A stretch of 64,000 nt of DNA from Dakarella massiliensis (GTDB taxonomy: Bacteria; Pseudomonadota; Gammaproteobacteria; Burkholderiales; Burkholderiaceae_F). The DNA lies in assembly GCF_001182045.1 (NCBI RefSeq), contig NZ_CVTY01000006.1:186001-250000 (forward strand), read 5' to 3'. Both the position numbers and the translations under genes were made by a program. This document shows positions 1 to 7,829 of this stretch, in pieces; within the stretch, counting starts at the first letter, position 1; each line of letters opens with the position of its first letter. Under the pieces are notes generated by a model that ran no database searches, was not told the DNA's origin, and was given only the letters and a program-made list of their open reading frames with translations.

Positions 1-194
1 AGTTCGTAGTGATGGCACTCAAAGGGATCAAACGCTTCCTTCACGCGGTCAAGAGTCAGTTCGTCTGCCCAGGCATGCGCGAAATTTCCAATGGCTTTCT
101 TTCCGAAAAACGGCGTATTGAAACGCGCTTTCGCTTCGGGCGGCAGCGCCTGCCCCTGAGCCGCGGGATTTGTACGTGTGTAGTGTGATCTCAT
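1..194 (-). CDS. Partial hypothetical protein, paralogue of the N-terminal domain of the Sel1 protein at 3237-5603
   Basis: The start codon is the ATG at 194-192 on the minus strand, and the gene runs off the left edge after about 64 codons. The readable part contains NTPFFGKKAIGNFAHAW. This lines up with HTPFFGKPPCDSFAQAW near the start of the large Sel1 protein on the same strand 5 kb away, and weaker similarity continues to the window edge. The two genes are therefore tandem paralogues sharing an N-terminal domain I do not recognise. Whether this copy also carries Sel1 repeats cannot be seen. Function is unknown. Confidence 0.7.
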   Translation of the reverse strand, partial: MRSHYTRTNPAAQGQALPPEAKARFNTPFFGKKAIGNFAHAWADELTLDRVKEAFDPFECHHYE

Positions 195-463
195 GATGTC
201 GTTCTCCGTTACTCCAGCCTCTGAATAAAAGTGCGTCAGAGCCGCTTTTTAAAAGAGATTTCAGAGAAAAGCCCGAAAGCTTCCCCCTGCGGTTTCGTCA
301 TTGATCTTCGTATTTTGCGTTATCTAAATAAGGACTTTATTCCATGAAATATTTTGTTACAATTAGAGCAGATGTAACTTTTCACGTATCGACGATGCAG
401 CTTACGGATGATCCGATAAAACAAAACCCCGAGGAACCTAATCCACGGGGTTTGATGCGGAAA
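195..463. other. Intergenic region left of the insertion sequence
   Basis: This is the upstream region of the partial minus-strand gene, followed by a hairpin that ends next to the IS target site. Both flanking genes are on the minus strand. No convincing coding sequence is present: a short plus-strand open frame at 344-535 runs across two hairpins and the IS end. Confidence 0.5.
421..456 (-). terminator. Rho-independent terminator on the minus strand, separated from its gene by the IS
   Basis: The arms AAACCCCG (424-431) and CGGGGTTT (446-453) form a perfect 8-bp stem. Read on the minus strand, the second arm is followed by a U-rich tract (TTTTGTTTTA). The first gene upstream on that strand is the oxidoreductase at 2510-3043. 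Without the IS, the terminator would lie about 110 bp after that gene's stop codon. Confidence 0.6.
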
Positions 464-470
464 CCCAAAC

Positions 471-497
471 TCCCGGAACATAGCTCCGGGATTTTTT
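471..497 (+). terminator. IS-internal terminator ahead of the transposase gene
   Basis: The stem TCCCGGA (471-477) / TCCGGGA (485-491) is followed by TTTTTTC. It overlaps the left inverted end of the IS. Insertion sequences often place a terminator here to block transcription entering from outside. Confidence 0.65.
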
Positions 498-593
498 CAT
501 TCTGGAAAAAATTCCTAGTAAATTTAAATAGTTGAGATTGACATTAAGGGTAATTCTTGATATTATAGTCTATAAATATTGATAAAGACTATT

Positions 594-2390
594 ATGGCTC
601 GACCAAGAACTCTACCAGACAACCATTTCCGTTTCTCCACCTTCAGAAAAGGAGATTCCACCTATGTTTATGGCTATAGAAATGAGTGGGATCCGGTGAA
701 GAAACAGTCAAGAATTGCCAAAAGGATTTATGTCGGCACGCTCAATGAAGCAACCGGAAGACTTAGACTGGGCAAAAAGTACTTATCCAATCATCCTGAG
801 TATGAAGGCAAGACGCTTTACTTTGAAAATCGTACCCTCGTTGAAAGATCCGAGCAGGATGCTGCAGAAGAAGTTCAACAGCGCGAGCAGTCATGGGCTT
901 CAAACAACCTTTCTTACGCTGCCACCTGGGCCCTTTGGCAGTTCGCCTCCAAGAACCGAATTCTGCAAAACCTGCAGGCGGCGTTCGGAAAACAATTAGG
1001 AACCGGCCTTCTGGCTTTGGCCGTCTATCAGCTCTTAGACGGGGGCGCCATGAACGGCTATGAAGACTGGCTTCCCGACAACTGGCTTCCTGTAAGCGCT
1101 CCTTTAAGCTCTCAGCGCATCAGCGAACTGCTTGCTCAAGTCGACCATGAGGACATGGTTAATTATTTCCGTTTACGATTTGACCGATCCAAGCAGAATT
1201 ATCAGAAATGGCTTGAGGAAATAAAACAAAAGGCTCAGAAGCAGGGCTCGGCCATGCCGCCTTCAACTCTGCAAAAGATGTATATGGCGCTGGACTCCAC
1301 GGCAATAAGTACCTTCTCTATGACAATCGAGGATGCGGCTTACGGGCACGCCAAACAGAATCCTGAACTCAAACAGATAAACCTTACGCTTGCCGTGGAT
1401 TTCTTGAACGGAGACGTCTGCTATGCCAGAGAAGACGAAGGCTCGATAACCGATAAGTCGGTCTACAAATCCATCCTGGCTCAGATGAAAAGCTACGGCT
1501 TTGATCTTGACGAGACAGTCCTGGTGACCGACCGGGGTTACTCTTCCCTAATGAATCTTCAGAATCTTTTTAATACCGATGTCAGCTTCGTCGCCGGCGT
1601 TCCTATCGTGGAAAAGGGTTTAAAAGATAAATTTACAAAGTTCCGTGAAGCACTTTGCGACCTCGCTTTTTACAACAGTGAGTATGAAGTTTATTGCCGA
1701 ACCATAAAAGAAGACTGGAAGCAAAACACAGAGGCCGGCTCAGTAAATCGTGACTGCTTCGTGCATCTGTATCGGTTCCCGGAAATTGCGCTCTCTCAGC
1801 AGAAGCAGCTACTAAAGAAAATAGATAAGGTCTTAGATAAAAAACGCGATGGAAAAGTCGTAGATCGAGATGACTGGAACTTCGCTGCCCGCTTCATAAC
1901 TGAGTGCAAAGAAGAGCAAGACGGCAAGGAAAGGAAAATATGGGAGAAAAACCTCGAGGCTCTCAGACTCTGGGAACGCACTGCCGGCTGCTTTGTTATC
2001 CGCAGCGACTGGCTCGAAGATCCGATCGAGGCTCTAAGAATTTACAGGCGCAGGAATATCGTTGAGGTGGCTTTCCGACAGTTTAAAGTCCTTAACGGAG
2101 GAGACCGACTGCAGGCAACCCAAACCTCTTACATGGGCAAATTGATGGTACACATAATCGCTCAGTCTCTGAGGATGGCTATAACAGTGCAGGCTAAAAA
2201 AAGAGAAACTCAGGAATTAAAACTCCCCGATAACTCGGTGGAAAAGTTACTGGCCGCATTGAAGAGGATCAGAGCGGTGAGGGCACCAACGAGAGCTACA
2301 TGGGTTGTGGAGCCTCTGACGAAAAAAGCCCAAGACATGCTTGAGCTTTTAAACCTGCCTAAACCTCCCATGACGTTTAAGTCAATATAG
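594..2390 (+). CDS. IS1634-family (IS4-like) DDE transposase
   Basis: The 598-residue transposase catalyses cut-and-paste movement of the surrounding element. The N-terminus (MARPRTLPDNHFRFSTF, then a K-R-YVG motif) and the overall size fit the IS1634 group. The catalytic triad can be proposed as the first Asp in MALDSTAIS (about residue 235), the second Asp in VTDRGY (about 311) and the Glu in NIVEVAFRQFK (about 487), the last within the Y..R..E signature. I chose the ATG at 594 because the in-frame TTG at 579 adds only five residues and has no ribosome-binding site. The gene is intact and ends at the right inverted end, so the element may still be active. Confidence 0.9.
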   Translation: MARPRTLPDNHFRFSTFRKGDSTYVYGYRNEWDPVKKQSRIAKRIYVGTLNEATGRLRLGKKYLSNHPEYEGKTLYFENRTLVERSEQDAAEEVQQREQSWASNNLSYAATWALWQFASKNRILQNLQAAFGKQLGTGLLALAVYQLLDGGAMNGYEDWLPDNWLPVSAPLSSQRISELLAQVDHEDMVNYFRLRFDRSKQNYQKWLEEIKQKAQKQGSAMPPSTLQKMYMALDSTAISTFSMTIEDAAYGHAKQNPELKQINLTLAVDFLNGDVCYAREDEGSITDKSVYKSILAQMKSYGFDLDETVLVTDRGYSSLMNLQNLFNTDVSFVAGVPIVEKGLKDKFTKFREALCDLAFYNSEYEVYCRTIKEDWKQNTEAGSVNRDCFVHLYRFPEIALSQQKQLLKKIDKVLDKKRDGKVVDRDDWNFAARFITECKEEQDGKERKIWEKNLEALRLWERTAGCFVIRSDWLEDPIEALRIYRRRNIVEVAFRQFKVLNGGDRLQATQTSYMGKLMVHIIAQSLRMAITVQAKKRETQELKLPDNSVEKLLAALKRIRAVRAPTRATWVVEPLTKKAQDMLELLNLPKPPMTFKSI

Positions 2391-2509
2391 AACTATGTCA
2401 CGGGAGTTCAGGCGGAAAGATCAGCTTTAGCGCTCAGTTCAGGAACCTGTCCGATTCTCTGATCCGCTCGTTCAGAGCTGGTTTCCGAGGCAGACGAGCT
2501 GTCGCCAGC

Positions 2510-3043
2510 TTAGGCGAAGTACTTCTGCAGATGGGCGAGGTAGTCCTCACTGCTCTTCTTCAGGGTTTCGGGCGTCTGGCTGAGAGCGCCGAAAAGGAGG
2601 AAGGGCGGCTGCCACTCAGTCTGAACGAAATTCGCCATGAGCTTGAAGGGAAGGAGAATTTCCGGAACTTCAGCGCCAACGGAACCAGTCTTCGTGTAGA
2701 CCTCAGCGGGGGAGCCCACCGACACGGCGACGCCTAGCTTCTTACCCTTCAGCGCGTTGCCCTTGGAACCATAGGCCCAGCCGTAAGCAAGCACGTCATC
2801 CTGCCACTGCTTTAGGAGAGCCGGAGAACTGTACCAGTACATCGGGAACTGCAGGACGATGTTGTCATAGGACTCCAGCAGTTTCTGTTCGGCGGCAACG
2901 TCAATCTTTCCGTCCGGATAGAGCTTGTAGATTTCATGAACGGTGTAGAGATCAGGATGCGCTTTCAGGGCTTCAACCCAGCTCTTATTGACGTGAGACT
3001 GTTCGATATTCGGATGCGTGACGATAACTAGAGTCTTGCTCAT
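2510..3043 (-). CDS. NAD(P)H-dependent oxidoreductase, flavodoxin fold (Flavodoxin_2, MdaB/KefF/YwrO type)
   Basis: The 177-residue cytosolic flavoprotein probably reduces quinones or other electrophiles in two-electron steps. It opens with the beta-strand and FMN phosphate loop SKTLVIVTHPNIEQSHVNK. The middle carries FPMYWYSSPALLKQWQDDV, the flavin-contacting loop typical of the Flavodoxin_2 family, followed by a Gly-rich loop near AVSVGSPAEVY. Length is normal for the family. The start is preceded by AGGAAAG. A perfect dyad lies about 75 bp upstream, and the likely terminator has been displaced to 421-456 by the IS. True substrate and physiological role are not visible. Confidence 0.85.
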   Translation of the reverse strand: MSKTLVIVTHPNIEQSHVNKSWVEALKAHPDLYTVHEIYKLYPDGKIDVAAEQKLLESYDNIVLQFPMYWYSSPALLKQWQDDVLAYGWAYGSKGNALKGKKLGVAVSVGSPAEVYTKTGSVGAEVPEILLPFKLMANFVQTEWQPPFLLFGALSQTPETLKKSSEDYLAHLQKYFA

Positions 3044-3117
3044 TATTCTTTCCTATCGGGGGTTAAAAGGTATGTGTAATTAGTTTTATCAGATTTCAAA
3101 ATTTGCGATGTATTTTT

Positions 3118-3136
3118 TGTAACCGGAGTGGTTACA
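3118..3136. promoter_or_regulatory. Perfect dyad TGTAACC-N5-GGTTACA upstream of the oxidoreductase
   Basis: The 7-bp arms at 3118-3124 and 3130-3136 are exact inverted repeats in the 190-bp gap between the oxidoreductase start (3043) and the Sel1 gene's stop (3237). The geometry fits a dimeric winged-helix repressor such as a HxlR or MarR type. No such regulator lies next to it, so the binding protein is unknown. Confidence 0.5.
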
Positions 3137-3236
3137 TCAAAAAAATTAAGCGCCTTCCCCTCGTCTTGCAAGACCATTTTTTTGATTTTTTTGAGACGCC
3201 TGTCAGCGGCGGTCCCTAATATCAATCATCAATCCG

Positions 3237-5603
3237 TCACTTCAGAAACTTCTTCAGATTCTCAATCCGTTCCTCGGCTTCCTTATTCCCGAGAGAGGCG
3301 GCTTCCCGGTAGTACCGGAAGGCTTCGTCGTGATCCTCTTTGAATCCGTGGAAACCAAGCATGTAGTAGTCGCCGACCGCCACCATCGCTTCCGGAACAC
3401 CGGCGTCCGCGGCTTTCTCAACGACTCTCGCGAGTTCCGCCATCTGCTTCTCGGACGCCTTATCGAAACAGGCGCCCATGAAGTTCAGAACATCTTCCGC
3501 GGCGTTCTCGGGCGGTATCGCGGCGTAGTAGCGGAGACGCCAGGAGATGGCCTGCGAAATGCTCTGCTTAAAGACGTCCCCATAAAAGTAGCCGTCTGAG
3601 AGATAGAGGAGCGCCACCGGAAGGTTCTGTTCCGCGGCGCGTCTGATCCACTGCTCACCGTCCTTCCGGTTCTTACGTACGAAGCGCCCATCCATCCGCA
3701 TCTGGCCATACTCGAAACACGCCTTTGCGGAGCCTTCGTAACGGGCTTTCCTCAGCCACCGGAGGCCAAGCTCAATATCCTGTTTGCTTCCATAGCCATT
3801 CACGAGGCAGTAGCCGTATGCCCCCGCGCCGTCGGGGCTTCCCATCCTGGCCGACGCTTCAAAAAGCTGGCACGCGGCCCTCGTATCCTTACGGTAGCCG
3901 TCATCTCCATTCAGAAGTATCTGCGCCGCCTCGAACTTCTGACGCGCGTCGCCCGCCTCCCCAAACGCCTTCAGATGCTGGGCTGCCTTCCGCGGATCCG
4001 GATCCCGTCCGACTCCATGGGCGTAGTAAGTAGCGAGTATGAAAAGCGCGGCTGCCTCACCGCTTTCCGCCGCTTTTTCAGCGAGATCGGCCGCGGGCTT
4101 CAAGAGCCGCGGATCCTGAACCACGGTGAAGAGATGCGAAATCATGAGGAGCGTCGTGGGATCGGTTTCCGCTTTCATCGCTTCCGCCGTGTACTTCAGG
4201 GCGAGAGGCACCGGATCCTTTTGCTTTCTCCGGAAGTCCTTCGTGAAGCATTCGATGACGAGAGACGCGTAGGCTTCTGTCGCGCCGAGCTTCACCGCCT
4301 TTTGGTAGGCTTCATGCGCCTGCTTTTCATCTTCAGACGAATGGCTCTCCTCGTGAATCAGATCTCCGAGTTCCTTAAACGCCTCTCCGCTGCCGGCTGA
4401 CCCGGCCCGAAGAAGCAGCGCCTTCGCGGCCTCAGAATCTTTTTCCGTGCCGCGACCTTCCTTATAGCAGTCCGCGAGCCCGATAAGACCATCGATGCTT
4501 CCCGATTCAGCCGCTGCCTTATACCAGCGGAACGCCTCGGCATCATCCTTTCCGACCCGGAAACCTTCGGTGTAGATATCCGCGAGCTCAATCATCGCCT
4601 GCACGTCACCGGATTCGGCCCGGGTGATCGCGTCAGCGAGGAGATCCGCCCGGGATAGGAGCGGCTCGAGCGGTCCCTCAGGGAGGAACCGCGCCGCAAT
4701 CCAGATAAAGCCCGCAAAACGCATACCGACAGCCGGCGGCACCTCACCCTGCCAGATCAATTCCGGGCAGAAAATCGGGAGCACGGTGTCAACCGCGGCA
4801 GGATCCTTCTCATCCACCGCGGCTTCGATCTTCCAGTACTTTTCGCCAAGCAGCGTCATTTCCTCGACAGACCGGATCACGGAGTGCAGCGCGTACGTGC
4901 AGGCGTTCCCGTTCACATAATCCTTAAGCGCCTTATCGCGCCCGTCCTTGAAAAACGACACCGGCATCACCGGGATCAGGGCGCAGCTCGGCTCCTCCGG
5001 CTTAAACGCGTCTTTATCTCCCATCCGGAAATGGTTCCAGGCGGCGTCCGCGAGCACTTCCTGCGCGCTTTCGGTTTCGGGCGCCGATGCCGGGAACGCG
5101 AAGAGCGCCCAGGCATTGAAGGAAAAGCGGTGGACGCCCGGTCTCGCGAGTGTCTTTTCGAAAACCCGGAGCCCGGGCACCGTGGCGGCGAGATTCATGA
5201 GGCTCCCCGCGGGCTGCACGAACACCTCGCCGTCATACCCATTGATATAGCGGCGGGTCGCCCGGACGTCACATGGGATTTCGGCTCCTGGCATCACGGG
5301 GCAGAGCGCCGGGGGCATCAGCGGAACGCCCGGCGCGCCGTGCGAACCGTAGATCGCGGGACCCTCGCGGCGGCTTCCATAAAGCCCCACGCCCCAGCCG
5401 TATTCCTTATCGGCGTATTCCGCGAGTTCATGGAACTCAGCATGCTGGTCACGGACGAATTCAAGCGCTTTCGCCCGGATCTCGTCAGTCGCCCAGGCCT
5501 GAGCAAATGAATCGCACGGGGGCTTCCCGAAAAACGGCGTATGGAGGAGATGCTCAATCTTGGAGGCCGCGTCAAGCGCTTCCTCCGACGTGAATTCATC
5601 CAT
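3237..5603 (-). CDS. Large Sel1-repeat (SLR/TPR-like) protein with an unknown N-terminal domain
   Basis: The protein has about 788 residues. Residues 1 to about 300 form a domain I do not recognise; it begins with HTPFFGK..DSFAQAW, which is shared with the truncated paralogue at the left edge. From about residue 330 onward there is a run of Sel1-like repeats with the A..W...AA..G...A...LA..Y..G signature, for example AFRWYKAAAESGSIDGLIGL, AAQHLKAFGEAGDA and the last unit AFRYYREAASLGNKEAEE. Such repeats form alpha-solenoids that bind other proteins. No signal peptide or membrane segment is apparent. The start could be the ATG at 5603 or the in-frame GTG at 5627; neither has a strong ribosome-binding site. 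Partner and function are unknown. Confidence 0.8.
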   Translation of the reverse strand: MDEFTSEEALDAASKIEHLLHTPFFGKPPCDSFAQAWATDEIRAKALEFVRDQHAEFHELAEYADKEYGWGVGLYGSRREGPAIYGSHGAPGVPLMPPALCPVMPGAEIPCDVRATRRYINGYDGEVFVQPAGSLMNLAATVPGLRVFEKTLARPGVHRFSFNAWALFAFPASAPETESAQEVLADAAWNHFRMGDKDAFKPEEPSCALIPVMPVSFFKDGRDKALKDYVNGNACTYALHSVIRSVEEMTLLGEKYWKIEAAVDEKDPAAVDTVLPIFCPELIWQGEVPPAVGMRFAGFIWIAARFLPEGPLEPLLSRADLLADAITRAESGDVQAMIELADIYTEGFRVGKDDAEAFRWYKAAAESGSIDGLIGLADCYKEGRGTEKDSEAAKALLLRAGSAGSGEAFKELGDLIHEESHSSEDEKQAHEAYQKAVKLGATEAYASLVIECFTKDFRRKQKDPVPLALKYTAEAMKAETDPTTLLMISHLFTVVQDPRLLKPAADLAEKAAESGEAAALFILATYYAHGVGRDPDPRKAAQHLKAFGEAGDARQKFEAAQILLNGDDGYRKDTRAACQLFEASARMGSPDGAGAYGYCLVNGYGSKQDIELGLRWLRKARYEGSAKACFEYGQMRMDGRFVRKNRKDGEQWIRRAAEQNLPVALLYLSDGYFYGDVFKQSISQAISWRLRYYAAIPPENAAEDVLNFMGACFDKASEKQMAELARVVEKAADAGVPEAMVAVGDYYMLGFHGFKEDHDEAFRYYREAASLGNKEAEERIENLKKFLK

Positions 5604-5896
5604 CACAACCGTTTTCTTTTTAGTCACAGCCTGGCACCGTCACCCATCAGGCCGCAGCCTGGGTGAAAAATCAATCGTTATGCCGTTATTATTTTGGATC
5701 TACCGGGGAATTTCAATCGCAACTGACGGTTTTCCTGTCTCACACGGATCGTTTCATCGCTTCTTTACGGCAAAGGGCGGTTTCAGGCACCCCGAGGCTG
5801 GATCCCGGTTTCAGGAATCAGCAGATCCTCTTCCGCGCAGACCGCCTATCCGCAGAGCCTCTCAAAAAAACACACCCATACATGGGATACAAGGCG

Positions 5897-5924
5897 TTGA
5901 CGCTCTCGGCTTTACAGATATAAT
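5897..5924 (+). promoter_or_regulatory. Probable sigma-70 promoter of the marR gene
   Basis: TTGACG (5897-5902) and TATAAT (5919-5924) are separated by 16 bp. The -10 box overlaps the first bases of the dyad at 5921-5938, the classical layout for autorepression. The start codon follows at 5960. Confidence 0.65.
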
Positions 5925-5938
5925 TAGCTACCTAATTA
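5921..5938. promoter_or_regulatory. MarR operator, TAATTAG-N4-CTAATTA
   Basis: This perfect 18-bp dyad with 7-bp arms overlaps the -10 box of the marR promoter. Its core TTAG-N4-CTAA recurs upstream of the HlyD gene at 6555-6566. Confidence 0.65.
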
Positions 5939-5959
5939 TTAGCCACGAAAACTATTTTC

Positions 5960-6472
5960 ATGAATTACAAAGTCCGGGTTCTCCCTACACGTGATGTTCT
6001 CATGAAGACCGCTGAGGCCGCGCCGATTCCGTTTTCACCGGAAGCCCCCGCGCTCGTCCTCAATCTGATCAACGCGGGCTATCTGATCAATCAGGAAATC
6101 ATCTCCTATATGGAGAATGAGTTCGGGATCAGCGAGGGGAAGTTCGTGCTTCTCATGGCGCTGAAGACGATTCCGAAGGGCTGCAGCATCAAGGAACTCG
6201 CCGCGCGGGTCGGTGTTTCGGTACCCACGATCTCCGTGATGCTTTCCCGCATGAGAGCTCAGACGCACCCGCTGATCGCTGTCCGCCGCATGAAGGGAGA
6301 CGCTCGCGAAAAGCTGGTCACGATCACGAAGGACGGACTCGCGCTGCTCGATCAGCTCCTCCCGGGGCACTTCAAGCGCGTGATGGACTTCGCCGGACGC
6401 CTGACGCCAGACGAACAGAAAGAGCTTCTCGCGCTGCTCGATAAGCTCCTTCCGAAACCCGAGGCTAAATAA
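5960..6472 (+). CDS. MarR-family transcriptional regulator
   Basis: This 170-residue winged-helix repressor probably controls itself and the export genes that follow. The helix-turn-helix is visible in CSIKELAARVGVSVPTISVML (about residues 74-94), followed by the wing with RRMKGDAREKLVTITKDG, which is the family signature. The C-terminal helix (LTPDEQKELLALLDKLLP) is the dimerisation arm. An alternative start at the ATG at 6002 would remove 14 residues, and neither start has a clear ribosome-binding site. MarR proteins often answer phenolic or lipophilic ligands; the ligand here is unknown. Confidence 0.88.
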   Translation: MNYKVRVLPTRDVLMKTAEAAPIPFSPEAPALVLNLINAGYLINQEIISYMENEFGISEGKFVLLMALKTIPKGCSIKELAARVGVSVPTISVMLSRMRAQTHPLIAVRRMKGDAREKLVTITKDGLALLDQLLPGHFKRVMDFAGRLTPDEQKELLALLDKLLPKPEAK

Positions 6473-6554
6473 TCCCCTCCCACTCTCTCAACCGACCGAA
6501 GCGCTGAGGCGCGTTTTGCCCCCCGCTGCCGGCCGGTTTGGTCTGTGAAAATAG

Positions 6555-6566
6555 TTAGTCAGCTAA
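6555..6566. promoter_or_regulatory. Second MarR-type operator TTAG-N4-CTAA before the HlyD gene
   Basis: The half-sites TTAG (6555-6558) and CTAA (6563-6566) repeat the core of the marR operator, 43 bp before the HlyD start codon. This links the regulator to the export pair. Confidence 0.55.
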
Positions 6567-6608
6567 ACAATTGATTTGTTGGTTTATTGATTAAAAAAGT
6601 GATTCATC

Positions 6609-7829
6609 ATGAGTGAAGAAGAAAAGAAGAACGCAGCCTCTGCCCCCGCGGCCGAGGCAGAATCCGGAGCGGCGGCTGCTCCCACCCCGCAGTCGCTCGG
6701 GAAGGGCCCCGGGAAGAAAGCGCTCCTGAAACCCCTCATTGTCTTTGCCGTGCTGATCGCGGTCGGCACGACCTTCATGGTGCTCGGGCCCCGCCGCGAC
6801 GCGGATACGCTCGCGCAGAGCCAGAAGTACGGGACGCTCACCGCGGAGGACGTCAACACCGCCTTTGAAAAGGTGTCCGGGAAGCTTGTCTCCCGCCCCG
6901 CGGTTGAAGGCCGCATGGTGAAAGCGGGTGACGTCCTGATGGAGCTCGATTCCACCGATACCGATATCTCGATTGCGAAGACAAAGGCTCAGATCGCGGA
7001 AAACGCGGCCGCCGTTGAAGAGGCAAAGCGCACGATTGAGACGAGCCTCACCGCGTCCGGCACCACGGAAAAGAACTCCTGGCGGACGATTGAAGGCGCG
7101 AAAGCGAATCTCGACTCCGCCATAGCGACTGAGAAGCGCGCGAAGGCGGATTATGACCGCGCGAAGAACCTGATCACGTCGCACGCGATTTCGCAGGCGT
7201 CGTTTGACTCCGCGAGAAACACCTGGGAAAGCGCCGCGTCCGCGGTGACCACCGCCCGGAAGCAGCTCGACGCGTCGACGGTCGGAGCGTCGAAGTCAGA
7301 TCTCGCGCGTCTCGCCAAAACCGGCTCCGCTCAGGGGATGAGGCTTGCCGCGATCGCGGATACGCGCGCGAGCATCGAAACGCAGAAACTCAAGGTGAAG
7401 CAGCTGGAAGCCGCGGGCGAACAGCTGAAGCAGGCGCTCGCCGCGCTCGAGGTCGAGAAGTCCCGCCTCACGATCAAGGCGCCTGAGGACGGCAAGATCC
7501 TCAAAGTCATGTACCAGGTGGGTGAAATCGTTCCCGCGGGGAGCCCCGCCGTGCTGCTCGAGTCGAACCGTCAGTATTACGAAATCTACGTGAGCGAAAA
7601 GGACGCCGCGAAGTTCGCGGAAGGAAAGACCGTGAAGGGTGAAACGGCGACCGGGAAGACCGTCACCGGGACGGTGCGAGTGCTGCACGAAGCGCCCGCC
7701 TTCGCCGACCTCCGTGGCACGCGTGAACGCGGCCAGGCGGATCTGAAATCGCTTGTCGCCCGGATCTATGTGACCCCGCAGCCCGGTGTCATCCCCGGGA
7801 TGTCGATCGGAGTGAAGATCAATGACTAA
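6609..7829 (+). CDS. HlyD-family periplasmic adaptor (membrane fusion) protein
   Basis: The 406-residue adaptor is anchored in the inner membrane and spans the periplasm of an efflux or export complex. The layout is a cytosolic N-terminus rich in Ala/Glu, one membrane segment (about residues 35-57, KPLIVFAVLIAVG), a split lipoyl/barrel domain (KLVSRPAVEGRMVKAGDVLMELDSTD and the matching LTIKAPEDGKILKVMYQVGE half), and a long alpha-helical hairpin between them (about 115-290). It overlaps the next gene by 8 bp, so the two are translationally coupled. A MarR-type operator precedes it. No outer-membrane channel gene is nearby. Confidence 0.85.
   Translation: MSEEEKKNAASAPAAEAESGAAAAPTPQSLGKGPGKKALLKPLIVFAVLIAVGTTFMVLGPRRDADTLAQSQKYGTLTAEDVNTAFEKVSGKLVSRPAVEGRMVKAGDVLMELDSTDTDISIAKTKAQIAENAAAVEEAKRTIETSLTASGTTEKNSWRTIEGAKANLDSAIATEKRAKADYDRAKNLITSHAISQASFDSARNTWESAASAVTTARKQLDASTVGASKSDLARLAKTGSAQGMRLAAIADTRASIETQKLKVKQLEAAGEQLKQALAALEVEKSRLTIKAPEDGKILKVMYQVGEIVPAGSPAVLLESNRQYYEIYVSEKDAAKFAEGKTVKGETATGKTVTGTVRVLHEAPAFADLRGTRERGQADLKSLVARIYVTPQPGVIPGMSIGVKIND

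Larger units (their letters stand above)
464..2411 (+). mobile_element. IS1634-like insertion sequence with inverted ends and 7-bp target duplication
   Basis: The left end at 468-486 and the reverse complement of the right end at 2390-2408 match at 16 of 19 bases (AACTCCCG..ACATAG.TC). Just outside are direct repeats GCGGAAA at 457-463 and 2412-2418, which would be a 7-bp target duplication and set the element at about 1.95 kb. It contains one transposase gene and an internal terminator before it. Its base composition is clearly more AT-rich than its neighbours, which supports recent acquisition. The exact outer base on each side is uncertain by a few nucleotides. Confidence 0.75.

Noticed and set aside
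344-535. A 63-codon frame left of the transposase
   Set aside because: It runs through two terminator hairpins and the IS inverted end, and has no ribosome-binding site.
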